DNA of 64,000 bases from Gnetum montanum (lineage: Eukaryota > Streptophyta > Gnetopsida > Gnetales > Gnetaceae). Position 1 is the first letter of the stretch. Every line of letters starts with the position of its first letter. The notes beneath the pieces were generated by a model, which had not been told where the DNA came from, searched no databases, and saw only the letters and a list, made by a program, of their open reading frames with translations. Made by a program: the position numbers and the translations under genes. Location: contig MNCI01007958.1 of assembly GCA_015680685.1 (NCBI GenBank), positions 474,046 to 538,045 of the forward strand. Direction: 5' to 3'. Positions 11,561 through 24,160 of the stretch are shown piece by piece.

Positions 11561-13685
11561 AAATTATTCCAAACAAGTCCCCATTAACCTTGATTCATAC
11601 TGAACTCATCCAAACACATCCAAACTCTTGTAAAACATATCAAAAATCATTGGATAGATACACCATCATTTGATTGATGATACAGTAGTCTATGTAATGC
11701 TTTCATCAATTCAAGATATTCTAAACTATTGATCTTAGTATCTTCTTATCATTAGAAATTGGTATAATTTGATTTCATATATTTGAGTTTGTTGGAATGT
11801 TAATTTTTTGTTTAGTATTAATTTTTTATTATTTTGAGACTATTTTTCTTATGAATATTGATTTTTATTCCTCCACCATTAATATCTAGTCTAGCATTAC
11901 TTGGATGTTCACATGAATGTTTGGTTATCAAGCTCTAGCACTAAGATATGTAGCCATATGGAGATGGACTCCTTAGAGATGTTTGTTATTGACCTCTACT
12001 AGAATGCATCAATGTGACTTATATCATAACCTCCATCCTACTTGAGAGGGTGATTCATGACTCATTGATCCTTTTATTTAATGGTTCTAGAACATTAGAG
12101 GTGAGTCCTAAGTGATGCCTCTAGCACTAGTAGTTTGGTTTGAGATTAATAATAAATTCATGAAAATGGTAGTTTGTCTTTGGTTTGACATTTAAAAAAT
12201 GAGCAAGTACACATGAAAACATTTGATACATTCAAAATTTAGTGTTATGTATGTTGTCCTCCTGGTTTGTATGTTGATGAATGGATTGGATAAATTTGAT
12301 TTCTATTATTTGGTGTTGGAAATATATGATTGTATGCTCTTGAATGTATGGTCTATTTATGCTTACTAACATTTTTTTTTGTATGTTAGCATGTCTCACC
12401 TGGCCATCATGAGATCCATCATTGATTTAGCTAGGAAGGTATAATGGTTTCTCACATAGTGTATATTGATCCCTCTCCTATTTACAAGTCACCAAGTCTA
12501 GGTAGAGCAAGGATATCTTTTAATATTCCACTAATTTATAAATTTCATTTTTATGTTATTTCAATCTTTAGACATTTATTTTTATTATGATGTGTAAGAC
12601 TATTGATGACTATGTTTAGATGTATCTTTCTTTATATTTCATGTACCAGATTATGTTGTGTTATGTATGACTAAACATATTTGGATTATACTAGATATTA
12701 TGACAACCTTTAGATTTTCTATTTTTCATTATTTATCTCTTTTTAGTCTATTCTAGTTTTTAGCCTTTATATTTAGTTATGTATTAATTATTTATGATTT
12801 TTTCTTCCATTATTTTATTTTTTTTCCTTCTGGTTATGGCTTCACCATAATTTTTTATGTGTATGGAGTATACCAAACCTTCAATTCTTTATTTTTTTCT
12901 TATTATATTTTTTCTTGATTAATTATAGCATTCCAATAGTATAGGAACAATGAGAAATCTCAACATAACAGAAAGTTCTCAAACCATTCTAGTAGAACAA
13001 GACATAGATGGTAGCAAAGGAACAAATATCTTTTAAAAAATTATAATGTAACATAAAATAGTTTTCCTTGGTAATTAGTAACTATAAAAAAAACTAGAGC
13101 AAGACTTACACCAATATAATTATACCATTAGGCAATATAAATATCCCATTAGGGATGCATGTAAAGTAGTTGGGAGAATATAATACAAAGGAACTTTACT
13201 TTTCCATCATTTCATTAAATCCTATTTTAAGCATCTTTGCATGATCACGTGCAATTGGAAGAAGGTTTCTAGAAAGGACATCCACTAATGTTAAGCTTAT
13301 TCTAGCAATAGATATGTTCATTTTGTTTACTTTTCTATAAAGTAAGTAGTTCGCTTACTTTTCTATTAAGAAAGTAATTATAAGTTATTAATTAAGATAG
13401 CTTAGGATATAATTTTTGCTATTTTTATTTAAAGGATACATTCAATCTCAAGTGTTTGGTTACTTCATTAATAGATAATGAGCCAAGAATATGTCTTTGA
13501 ACATTATCTTACTTATATTTAAATTATTGATTGATTTCAAAATAAGGTTCTTGTGCCACTATATTACTTTAATATTATTCTTTTTATAAGTTACATTTGA
13601 TTTAATGCTCTATTATAAAATTTTCATTATTTTGATATAAAAAAATATTCCTACTATTTACTATCCCATTTTTAACCCATCATTT
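11561..13685. other. AT-rich stretch, unassigned
   Basis: No open frame longer than 60 codons and no recognised domain. The right end should hold the 5' LTR of element B, since B's primer-site motif begins at 13686, but I could not find a matching copy downstream of B to set its limits. Confidence 0.3.
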
Positions 13686-13704
13686 TTGGCATCATTGCTA
13701 GGAA
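13686..13704 (+). other. Athila/Tat-type primer-site motif, element B
   Basis: ttggcatcattgctaggaa matches the plant Athila/Tat signature TTGGCGCCGTTGCCGGGGA, with each CG changed to CA or TA-like forms. It lies ~30 bases before the gag frame. The loss pattern fits methyl-C decay. Confidence 0.65.
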
Positions 13705-13732
13705 ATGATCTAGTTCAACAAATATAGAATGA

Positions 13733-14740
13733 CTCCAACCTTATCAACTATTGAGAAAGATAAACATGGCATATGGAAAGATGAAAATGGTAGATTTATT
13801 AAGAATCCTAAGAATCATGATTCTTTGACAAATTATTGTAGATTTATGATCTAGCTTAATGTAGAGGAAAAATAACTTGAAGAGGATCATGAACCTTTTG
13901 TGTGGCAAACTAGAAAAATAGCATAATCCAAAACATTAGAAGTCTTTAGAAAGTAGTTTACCAAATGTATTTTAAGCTCAAAATCAATTTATGAGGATAT
14001 CATTTATGAGAATGATGAAATTTTAGCATCCTTATGCATGGACTACTACATAAATGTAAGAAATCACCTAGTAGCCTATATCATACTAGAAGGGAAACTT
14101 GAAAATAGACCTAATATCAACTTAAATACTATTCTAATTTTTTAGGGATCTAAGGATGAGGATCCCATGTTTCATTTGAGTCTATTTGACTCTTTCTATC
14201 AAGCCAAATATATTGAAATCTACTCTAAGTATCTTAAGTGTTTCATATATTTCTTGAAGAAGACTATCACATTATGGTTTCACCATCTTCTTAAGAATAC
14301 AATTAGGAGTTGGGATTAATTGAAAATTACTTTTCTTAAAAAATATCAGCCCATTGGAACTTACAAAAATGTGATGGGATGATATATTATAGATGAAACA
14401 AAGAGAGGAAAAAGCTTTCATAGAATATATATCAATAGGTATCAAGTTGTCCTTGGGAGATGCTCAAATCACAACATAATACTAAGAAAGATATTGAGGA
14501 TTTTATTAAGAGCTATGACCCCACTGTAGTAAAAGTGCTAGAATTACTTGTAGTAGAAAAGCTATTATCTAAAAATCCTTTTAAAGTTCAACAAACCATA
14601 GATACAATCTATGTTATAAGCCAAGAATGTGCAAACAAGGAAGATAAGAAAGGAAAAAATTCATGAAATCAGTACTAAGATACAAGACCTAATTACACAA
14701 GTAGAAAATCTCACTAAAACCTTTCAATAATATTCCTAAG
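13733..14740 (+). pseudogene. Decayed gag, element B (Athila/Tat-like)
   Basis: Frame begins MTPTLSTIEKDKHGIWKDEN, then breaks. Downstream readable pieces include DPMFHLSLFDSFYQAKYIEI and the 68-codon piece at 14460-14666 (DIEDFIKSYDPTVVKVLELL). Length and order (motif, gag, protease, RT) fit an Athila/Tat gag. No zinc knuckle is legible. Confidence 0.5.
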
Positions 14741-15359
14741 TTACCTTCTCCTAGATAAGAAGTTCATCATCTACAAGAACATAAAGATCATAGTCAATGT
14801 GATTATTGCAATGATATATACTCAAAAGCTAGTTGTCCTTGGATTGACTAATTCTATAGATAGTTAGATAACATTAGGATTAATTTAACTAAGAAATATA
14901 AAACCAAGGTTCCTTATCAAACATAGAAAAGAAGCTTATAGAAAAGAGGAAAGTATAAATCATAAAAAATTATATTAAAAATTTATAGAAATCCAAAAGA
15001 CAATATTACACTAATTTAATAGAAAAAATAAAGTAGTTGATATTAATACAAAACATGTTAAGTGAAAATACCATAAGTATATTACAAAAAATTATAGAGG
15101 ATTATCCTTTTAAAATGTACCTAATCAAAATAATAAAAAATCATTTAATTCAACCATAATTAAGGACTTTAATTTCTAGAACACCTTATATGATATATCT
15201 TGTTTTCAACACACGTCTTTCTTTCCTAAGAAGCTCTAAAGATATGAACCCTAACCTACACTCAAGAAACTAAAGGCTTTTGTAGGATAGATAACATTAG
15301 AAATATATATATCAAAGTACAACCATTATAGGGATATACACATAAGTCAATAAGTTTCA

Positions 15360-15650
15360 AGGATTGGTAGATTTAGTAGCAAGCACTACTATTATTATTG
15401 ACAAGGAATATGAAAGGCTAGACAAACCACCTCTAGCACCTTTTCATGGTAACTTAGTTATGGCAGATAAATCCATCATTCAACCTAAGAGAATAATAGA
15501 AAATATTATGATAATAGAATAAGGATTTCAATACTTAATATATCTAATTTTTATGAAAATTAAATTGAGGAATTGTTTACATGACATTATATTAAGGAAA
15601 CCCTAGATGGCTACAACTAATTCTATTATTAATGTTAGACTAGATGAGAT
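15360..15650 (+). pseudogene. Aspartic protease relic, element B
   Basis: Reads LVDLVASTTIIIDKEYERLD, matching the family pattern LLDTGASTSII with the catalytic Thr-Gly lost. APFHGNLVMADKSII follows. It sits between gag and RT as expected. Confidence 0.5.
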
Positions 15651-15999
15651 GATGTATGGGTGATATGAAGCAAAAAGTTAATATTTTTCAAGATATTTAT
15701 GAATCCACTCAAAAGTTAGCAACTATAGATATCATTATAGATAATAAGCCCTTAGAACCTTTAGTAATTCAGATAACTAATCAAGATGATAAGCTAGAAA
15801 TACCTTATTTACCTAAAAACCTTGAGTATGTGATGATTGACTACAACCAACCTATAATCATCAATGCATAACTTATTAGTCCCTAGAAAAATAAGCTAAA
15901 GAGGATGCTCAAGAAACAAGGATGCATTTACTTAGACTCACGAAGATGTTAAGGGGATTCTAGCTTATATCTGTCAACACAATATTTACATTGACTAGA

Positions 16000-16760
16000 T
16001 TATAAAACCTATAGAACAAAGACAAAGAAGAAAAAATCCCAACATTTAGGAAGTCATTAACAAAGAAGTAGAAAAAATAATGGATACAAGGTTTGTCTAC
16101 CCAATCTTTATCTTTGCTTGGGTAAGAACTCTCATGGTAGTAGCTATAAAAGGAAATAAATGGAGGCTCTATGTTGACTATAGAATGTTAAATGTGAAAA
16201 TACACAAAGATCAATTTCCCTACCTTTTTAATTTGATTTTAGATAGAATAATAATACATGAATATTACTTATATTTAGATCAATATAGTGGTTACAATCA
16301 AATTGCAATCACTCCAAAGGATTAGCATAACACAACATTTACATGCCAATGGGAAACGTTTGCTTACAAAGTGATTCACTTTAAACTATGTAATTCCTCC
16401 TCTACCTTTCAATAATTAGTATATAGTATTTATCATCACATGATAGCATAATTAGTAGAAGTGTTCATAGATGATTTCTTGACCTTTGGCCATAGATTTA
16501 AAGATGTATTACAAAAGTTGGAGAAAGTTTTAATAAGATGTGAGGAGTATAATCTAAGATTAAGTTATTGTAAAAAAATTTTATGGTAAAAGAATGCATG
16601 ATCTTGGAACACTGAATTTTCAAAGAAGGAATCCAAATTAACCTAGAAAAGGTTAGAATTATTACATATATTCCTGCACCATTCAAATTTAATGACTTAA
16701 GGTTCTTTCTAAGATATGATGAATATTACCAACATTTTATCTCTAGATTTAGTAAAATCT
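16000..16760 (+). pseudogene. Reverse transcriptase relic, element B
   Basis: Piece at 16080-16325 reads GNKWRLYVDYRMLN, then DQFPYLFNLILDRI and LYLDQYSGYNQIAI, the standard gypsy RT blocks. After stops, EVFIDDFLTFGHRFKD keeps the catalytic IDD box at about 16463. It continues to CEEYNLRLSYCKKI. It is broken by several TAG/TAA codons. Confidence 0.8.
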
Positions 16761-16899
16761 CTACACCATTAATCGAATTACTATAAAAAATACTAACTTT
16801 AACTAGCCTAAATAATGTGAATAGGAATCTAAAAATCTTAAAGAAGCACTACTCAAGTCATCTATCCTTTAGAGACTTGATTGATGAAAATCTTTCTAC

Positions 16900-17290
16900 A
16901 TCATGACCAATGTTGCTTCGCAGTTTATGAAAATTACGATCAGTCAAAAGGATGATAATCTATGATCCTATACCATAACCTAAATTAGTGAGAATTTTAA
17001 TAAAGTACAATGTAAATATACCATAATAGAAATGAAATTAATAGCAATTGTCTTGGCATTGGATAAATTTAGACATTACATCCTATGGTATGAGATATAC
17101 ATTCATATTGACCATTCAATAATCCAACTTGTAATGAACAAAAAGAAGATATATTCTAGAATTATTAGATGAATTCTTTTAAGGTAATAATTTAACCTAA
17201 AAATTGTTGAAAAAATGTGGACAAAAAATATTTTGATAGATCATCTCTCATAACTATATTTGATAAGGACAAGAAAAGATTCTCAATGAA
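16900..17290 (+). pseudogene. RNase H relic, element B
   Basis: Recognised by order and by KYTIIEMKLIAIVLALDKFR followed by YILWYEIYIHIDHS, the usual EKE..A.V.A..KFR...G....V.TDH pattern, with stops between. Confidence 0.6.
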
Positions 17291-17399
17291 AAAATAATTT
17301 CTAGATGAATACTTATTCCAATGCTCCAGTAAAATGTAGTATCATCATATTCAATATTTTTAGAAAAACAAATATTTCTAGATAATTTAACATAAAAAA

Positions 17400-18230
17400 A
17401 CATTATTTTCTAAGAAATGATCAAACTTATTTATGTCATGAAGGCATTTTATTGTAGAAATAATGTTTTAAGAAGATGTATGACAAAAATAGATGAGATA
17501 GAAATTATTATAGTCATGCATCAAGGAGAATGTGGAGGACATTATGGGGGACATAGGACCATGCTTAAGATTTTGAAAGTAAGTTATTTCTAACCTAGTA
17601 TTTTTAAGAATTATCATGTATACATGCATCACTATGATGCATGTCAAAGTGAGGAAGGTTTATTAGATTATTATAAATGTTTCAACAATGGATTCAAGTA
17701 ATTAGGCCTTTTGAAGTCTAGAGAATCAACTTTATAGATTATATACATATTAAGAGTGTAGAAAAATAATATATTATAGTGGCCACTAATTATTTGACTA
17801 AATGGATAAAGGTCAAGGTAGTACCAAGACTACTCAAAAAATATAGCAACATTTTTCTATAAAAACATGATACATAGGTATGAATCCCTCATTTACTTAT
17901 CTTAGATTAAGAACCTTATTTGACTAGTCAAGCTTTTCAATCATTACTAGAAAAATAAGGTATAAAATATAGGACAAAAAATGCATATAACCTTGAGACT
18001 AATGACCAAATTGAAATATCTAACATGGAAATTAATAGGATACTAACCAAGTTAGTAAATATTAGGAAGACTAATTATGTAGAGAAATTATCTAAAGTAG
18101 GTTGGACACATCACATAACCTAGAAACATACTACAAGATAATCATCTTACAAATTAATGTAGGGTAGAAATCCTATTCTATCAATAGAAATTAATGTTAA
18201 AACCTTGAAAACTACACAATTACTAAACAT
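17400..18230 (+). pseudogene. Integrase relic, element B
   Basis: The HHCC finger is legible: HQGECGGHYGGHRT, then YHVYMHHYDACQSEE. The core has INFIDYIHIKSVEK (first Asp changed to Asn), VATNYLTKWIKVKVV, LILD-stop-EPYLTSQAF (second Asp present) and an EISNMEINRIL segment that may hold the Glu. Multiple stops break it. Confidence 0.75.
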
Positions 18231-18299
18231 AGACATAGATGAAGTATTAAAATAATGGGTAGAAGACATGAATTAATTGAATGATGTAGGAATTCCTTG

Positions 18300-18565
18300 A
18301 TGTAAAAAGAACTGGAGTGAAAGAAAAAAATAACTTCCATGATAAGAGAATTAGAAAAATTGAATTTAAATTTAGGGATCAATTTCTAACGTTTAACCCA
18401 TGATTTAACCACTATAAGAGTAAGTTTTCTTAGAAACAAATAAGTGTATATCATATCACTAGAGTGAATAAAAATGGGTCAATTGAGCTAACTGATAGAA
18501 AAGGAGAGACTATTCTAATTAATAGATGTTTTGTCAAATATTACAACTCAAACCCTATCAATGAT
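18300..18565 (+). pseudogene. Post-integrase domain, element B
   Basis: Reads FKFRDQFLTFNP, then ITRVNKNGSIELTDRKGETI and FVKYYNSNP, the conserved Athila/Tat C-terminal block. This is the best lineage marker for B. An (AT)n run at 18575-18592 follows. Confidence 0.75.
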
Positions 18566-19783
18566 CAAGAAAAAAAATATATATATATATATATCTTATT
18601 TTTCTCTAGTTAAAAGTATTATCATTAGTTATGTCTTTAAAAATTTGTAATTAACATTTTTAACCCTATGTTCATGCAATTCTCTATTTATAGAAAACTG
18701 ATCAATACTAAAGAAGGAATCTTATGCCTGCCATCTTATTCCTAATTTGTATCAAAAACATGGTTTACATAAAATATTCTAACGTCTCAATTTAATAATA
18801 AAAAACTCTATATGTTAGGATGTGAATTAGTATTCTTTTTTACATGGTTTCTTCAAGTGTTTGAATTAGGATAGGTAGTTATGACATCATGGGAATCATA
18901 GCTGCCTGCAACTCATCATCACAAGATAGGAGCTAGATCTTCAATAATGAGAATGATTTTTATGAACTCTAAAAGGAAGAGTGTCCATCCTACAATAGTC
19001 AAAAGTGATGTTCATAGGGAGGAAGAGAGAGAAACAAGTGAAGATAGTTGCAAATAGATATGAAATAACACATAAAGTTGAATTTGAGTCTAGCAATAAA
19101 TTATGAGCTTATGTGACCCTCATCAACTCATAGTCCACAAAATTACATTAGTTGCAAACCATTGCTGGTCATAGTTTATTTTTGAATACAAAAAAAGAAT
19201 ACATCAGTGTGAGGCCCTATGACATGCATCTCTGTTATAGCCCATAGTAGTCCTCTAAGCTTAATTGTTCACTTAACAATTAGGATTTGAATATTCAACT
19301 ATTGAAATTGGTTCACTAAGATTGCTAATTGTAATTACTAGTAATGGTTAATTAGGTTCATAATTTTTTGTCAAGCTATAAGATGCAATCTAGTGTGACT
19401 CACAACTAGGTCGTAGTTGTTAGCCAAACATTATTCTAACCATCAACTAAAGTTGCTTCAGCACAAAATTGAAGTGAAATTATAAAGCATTCACTAGAAG
19501 GAGAATGGGGGAGATGAAATAAGAAATGATGAGAAGATAAAAAGAAGTTGTTCTAGGAGAGATATAGAATTAAGAGTGAATTGAAATTGTTGTATTGAAT
19601 TGTATTTATTTGTATTAGAGATTTCTAAATAATAAGATAGTTATTTCTTTCCTTACTTAAGATTAAATTCATGTTGGACATTCTTCATCATAATTCTAGA
19701 AATTAACCCCACGTAACCCATGATCCTCTATTTAATTGACTTTCATACTTCTACAACGCAAGAACACAAGAAACAAATTAACA
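18566..19783. other. Unassigned AT-rich stretch after B
   Basis: Begins with a short (TA)n tract. It probably contains 3' untranslated and LTR sequence, because another Athila/Tat-type primer motif follows at 19784, but I found no second copy to prove an LTR. No coding signal. Confidence 0.3.
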
Positions 19784-19806
19784 TTTTGGAACCATTGCAA
19801 AAGCCA
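19784..19806 (+). other. Possible second Athila/Tat-type primer-site motif
   Basis: ttttggaaccattgcaaaagcc keeps the spacing of TTTTGGCGCCGTTGCCGGGG. It marks the possible 5' start of another, badly decayed plus-strand element. Confidence 0.35.
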
Positions 19807-20786
19807 TGAGTTATGGTGATATTTTCTCAAATTTAAACTTTGTACAATTTCTATTTTTCTTTGTTCAATTATCTATGTATGAATCCTAATTAGTCTTTTA
19901 ATTTATGTATGTTATAATTTTTAAATTTTCAAGTGACATTGATTAATTTGTAGATGTTTCTTCTTGATTGAAAAGAATGATGATTGATGAAACACTTATT
20001 AATACTCAATGATTCTTTTAGTATGTTCTTGTTTTTCTTTATTTTTATTCTGTAATTTTCATTTTACTATATGTTTATGGTTTGGATTCATGAGAAAGGT
20101 GAAAGATTGGTTCATGATATGGTACCTTCTTCATTCATACCCAAGAAAAAGACTAAAAAGATTCTGATGTCATCATAAGAATCATCTTCATCAAGGAATT
20201 CTAGAAGTCATCAAGGGCAAAGTATATTAAGGCAAGAAGGATCATCAATTTCATAGGTATATCCATAAACTCTAATAAGTATAGGCATTGGGGTTAATGT
20301 AGTAGATTGACTTAATATCCAAATTAACCTAACTACTAGTGGAACTCAATTTTCAAACCTATTTCTTAATGCTATAAAACCTAATTAACTATTCAAGATT
20401 TTTGGTATGCCTACCAAATTTGGATTTGACACATCCATTTTAAATTATATGAGTTAATTGGGTTCTGCTTCATCCACACAATGTACCTTTTTCATAACCA
20501 CAAAAATGGTTGGTCCATCTTCTATTAATCAATCTACCCTTTGGAAGATAGTGGTATGTACAATATAAATACTCCCATTCATCCCTCTACATTTTTCATT
20601 AGCAACAATTACATCAACAACATTTACAAGCCACTCAGCAAACTTTGTTAAATGCTTTAACTTAGGCTACCAAAATACATTGCCACCCATTTTCAATTAA
20701 ATAGTCTCTCATTCTCTTTCCATTACAACATAAGTGTCTATCACATCAAATATTGTTTCTTAATCTGAGCAACCTATTATTGTGAC
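19807..20786 (+). other. Possible gag-start relic or unassigned DNA
   Basis: A broken frame from about 20106 (MVHDMVPSSFIPKKKTKKIL, then Ser-rich) could be the start of a gag after the 19784 motif. Nothing later is recognisable before the Tat LTR at 20787. I give this little weight. Confidence 0.2.
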
Positions 20787-21540
20787 TGAAAACCTCAATT
20801 GCTGAAATGAGAAAACTAAGGATCCTCAAATGCAAGTAGTTTTTCAACCCTAAATCCCTAGGGCCTTCATGATAAAAATGGGATTCAAGATGCCTTTGTT
20901 GGTTTGATAGATCAACCAAGGACTTAGGATATGTAAAACATGGAAATATAAATAGATCTGAATAATGCATAGATAATAAATTTAATTTTATTGAACACAA
21001 AACTCAAAAATTAAAACTTTATTGAGAAAAGAATAAAGAATAGGTTAGATAAATGTGTATAAAAAATGGTGCTTGGATGAGCAAAAAGAAGGTTCACTTG
21101 TGCAAGAGTTCAAAGGCTGTTGAAGCTGAGTGTGGTATTAGTGGTAAACAATAAGGGGAGTGAAAGTTTGGAAAGACATGGAGGTAGAATGGGTTGAATT
21201 TTTGGATGTGTTTAAGAAGAGTTGTGTGTACAAGGAGTTTAGGAGGCTAATGACTAGGAAGCTGTCCAATTGGAGTAATCTGTTACTTCACATAACAAGT
21301 ATGTGAGAAACTTTCGAAACTCCTCGTTGTCACTTTCATTCCAGTTGTACAAAGCACCAGAATCATAGGCTTAATTTACACAACCTTCTATGGATTAACT
21401 TCAAGATCACAAACTTAGTTTGAAACTTCAATCATGCCAACGCTTCACCATTTTTGGCCTCCTTTAAGTAAGCCACTCTTGATGTTATTGAACCTTCCTT
21501 TGTTGTTGCAGCCTTGGATCTACCAGTTGGGTCACTACTA

Positions 21541-21562
21541 GGTGGGGAGGGGGGGGGGGGGA
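21541..21562 (+). repeat. Poly-G run
   Basis: Twenty G with one T and one A at the left end, inside LTR1. Such runs are prone to slippage and sequencing error; LTR2 has ggggtgagaaaggggg at the matching site (25755). Confidence 0.85.
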
Positions 21563-21842
21563 GAAAAGGGGAATATTTGGATGCCAAGTTGCTCCATGCT
21601 GGGTTTGGAATCCTAGAAGTGTAGTGTAAGCACAAAAAATCCACCAAATCTCAAGGCCTTACTACTTCCACATTGGGGTTCAAGAGAATGCAAGTATGGG
21701 AACTTGCAAAAGCTCTTGAGTGCTTGAAATTTTTCCAAGTGTGAAATTGTGTGTATGCAAATTGCTTGAGAATTTCTTGAACAAAAAAATGATTAACTTG
21801 CTCCCCAAAAAACTTTGGAACTCCAAATGATGTTTGAGGTTG

Positions 21843-21853
21843 GCTTTTATAAG
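21843..21853 (-). promoter_or_regulatory. TATA box of Tat LTR1
   Basis: Minus strand cttataaaagcc. The box recurs as ctataaaagcc in LTR2 (26114-26124) and as cctataaaaccc in the H LTR (52172-52183), always in the same surrounding words, so it is the likely core promoter. Confidence 0.5.
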
Positions 21854-22151
21854 GTCTTTGGCCATGAATGGTGTTGCAAATTGGCTATGATTTGGCTACA
21901 AATTGGCTATAAATTTTTTGCAAATTTACATGAGATGGAAGCCCAAATTTGGGGGGTTACTATACATAGTAAGTGCTTCCCTCCATGGCCATTCTGTTTA
22001 CTATAAATAGTAACTAAGACACACCTTCCACACTGGAGATGAACATTTCACACTGAGCTCTCCACATTGCTTATTGAAGTGGTTAGTCAATGTTGAAGTG
22101 CATGAATTAATGAATTTTGCTTCTTTTGGATTCCACAATGGGGGATTGAAT

Positions 22152-22265
22152 TTTCCACACTAGGGAAAAACTTTCTAGGTTGGGGGAAAAAGTCTCCAAG
22201 CTAGGAGGAAACTTTCCAACCTAGAGGAAAACTTTCCAAGCTGGGGGAAAAGTTTCCAAATTGTG
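22152..22265 (-). repeat. ~21-bp minisatellite in LTR1 U3
   Basis: Six head-to-tail copies of a ~20-21 bp unit like tttccaagctgggggaaaac (plus strand). LTR2 has about three degraded copies at 26440-26520. The array is therefore a shared LTR feature that expanded in LTR1. Confidence 0.75.
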
Positions 22266-22791
22266 CATTTGGTCTCCACATTGAATGGAAGAAAGTCTTC
22301 AAACCTCCCATCCTTCCATGCTAGGGGTAGGTGAGATCTACCTCCTTGTAGGTTTTTCCAGGATAGAAAAATGCATACCCCCATAAAACCCATAAAATTG
22401 TCCTTTTGGCATTCCAAAAGGCATTTTTGAACACACACACACCCCCCCTGGCCCCCGAGCATACCTCAAGCCCAAATATAGACACTAGGTGACTTTTTCA
22501 CTTGGGGAATGATCCTTTGACCACTTAGGAGGCATTTTTTAATCTAAAAGTATAAAGTATGTGAAATCCCCCATTGTGGATTATAATATTCACATCAACA
22601 ATAAAATTTTTCCTGGAGTTTTATGGGGTGAAAGTTACATGATGAAGATTGGTTATAACATGCAAAATTTTGTGGTGTTTCTATGGCCCCTTTTGTTGGT
22701 TCTTGGAGGATTAAAACACCATAGCATATTATAATGCTATAATTCATACAAGCCACATGATAATCAAGCTATCTAGGTCACCAATGTTGCT

Positions 22792-22878
22792 AGTTTAAGG
22801 TGCTGATGGACCATGGTACTAGTTTAAGACCCTAGCAACCTGTGTTGCTAGTTTAAGGTCATAGCAAACCATTGAAAG
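22792..22878 (-). repeat. 29-bp minisatellite, 3 units, 3' UTR of C
   Basis: Three units of exactly 29 bp on the plus strand, each starting agtttaag. They lie between the pol stop (22912) and the polypurine tract. The same unit occurs at 27051 and 37838. Confidence 0.8.
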
Positions 22879-22911
22879 TAGGCTAGCTTATTGATGATCT
22901 ATCGACTACAT

Positions 22912-24160
22912 TTAGTATGGATTTATATAGGAATTATTGACTAGATTAGCCATCTCATTCCCATCCATGTTAGCTATTCTAAATGCTTCATTCCTATAGG
23001 CTCTAGTGATAAGAAAGAGGCCTTCCCAGTTAGCTAAGAATTTGTTTGCATGCTCACAAATAGCCTTAAGGGCTAGGTCCTTCTCCTTGATCTTGTGCAT
23101 GGTCAAGGTATGGTGATGTTGTTGCTTTTGCATCTCTTGATAGTGCTTGATGTGAGCAAGTGATTTCATACACTACTCCTTCACCAAATCTAGTGCTGCT
23201 ATCTACAACTCCTTGCTCTACTCATCATTGATGAAGTCATTCAAGGCTACTTGGAGTGATGGCACCTACAATTCAAGAGGTAAAATAGCTTCAAAACCAT
23301 AAACAAGGCTCTAAGGGGTCATGTCAGTTATCGTGCAATAGGTTTTTCTATACACCCATAGTGCATGGACAAGCCACTCATGCCACCTCTACTTGATGTG
23401 GTTGAGCATCTTCTTCAACAAGTTGATGATGCCCTTGTTGCTTAATTCTACTTGTCCATTGACTTGAGGGTAGTAAGATGACGAGAAAGAATGCTTAATG
23501 CCTAAGTTGTGACAAAAATCCTTGGTTTTCTAGTTACTAAATTGAGGTCCATTATCTATAACTATGGTGATGGGTATGCCAAAATGAGCTACAATATTAT
23601 CTAGGATAAATTTGCAAACTTCTTTAGACATGGTCTTTCTTAGGGGAATAGCTTCAACCCAGTTGGTAAAGTATTTGATTGCAATGATGATGAAGCTATG
23701 TCATGTAGTAGACTTAGGCATTATAGGTTCAATGATATCCAACCCCCACCATTAAAATGACCATGTTATCTAGGTTGTATGTAAGTCAGTTGGTGATACA
23801 TGTATCAGGTTGCTATATCATTGGCATGTGTCACATTGCTTAACCTTTTGCAAGTAGTCATTTTCAATATGGGGCCAATAATAGCTTAACCTTATAATCT
23901 TAGTAGCCATGGCTCTAGATCCTATATGTCATCCAAAAACACCTTCATGGACCTCCTATATGACTATTCTAGCTTTGATTTCACCTAAACACTTTAGGAG
24001 TATGCCATCATAGGATTGTCAACATAATGTATTATCACCTACGATGAGCTTTGATCGCTTGCGTATGACACCCTGTTGAGAAGTAGTTAAGCCTTGTGAG
24101 GATTCACCATGCATAAGGTAAAATTTGATATCATCATACCACTCCTTGGGAGGAGTAGTA
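22912..24160 (-). pseudogene. Integrase and C-terminal domain, element C
   Basis: The minus strand reads the HHCC finger with KVKQCDTCQ, then GLDIIEP, VIDNGPQFSN and NGQVELSNKGI. All three DDE residues are still present. The C-terminal piece (22912-23169) ends NKFLANWEGLFLITRAYRN and IANMDGNEMANLVNNSY, the Tat-lineage end. Stops, mostly TAG, break it. It would insert element DNA into the genome. Element D carries a parallel copy. Confidence 0.85.

Larger units (their letters stand above)
20787..22683 (-). repeat. 3' LTR of Tat/Ogre-like element C (~1.9 kb)
   Basis: Matches 25329-26913 in order and orientation, with relatives at 49623-49858 and 51518-52857. On the minus strand it begins tagaaacaccac (TG changed to TA) just after the polypurine run aaaaggggcca, and ends near ggttttca. 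It is longer than LTR2 because of extra internal repeats and a G-run. The conserved TATA is at 21843-21853. The left flank is gtgac. Confidence 0.8.
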
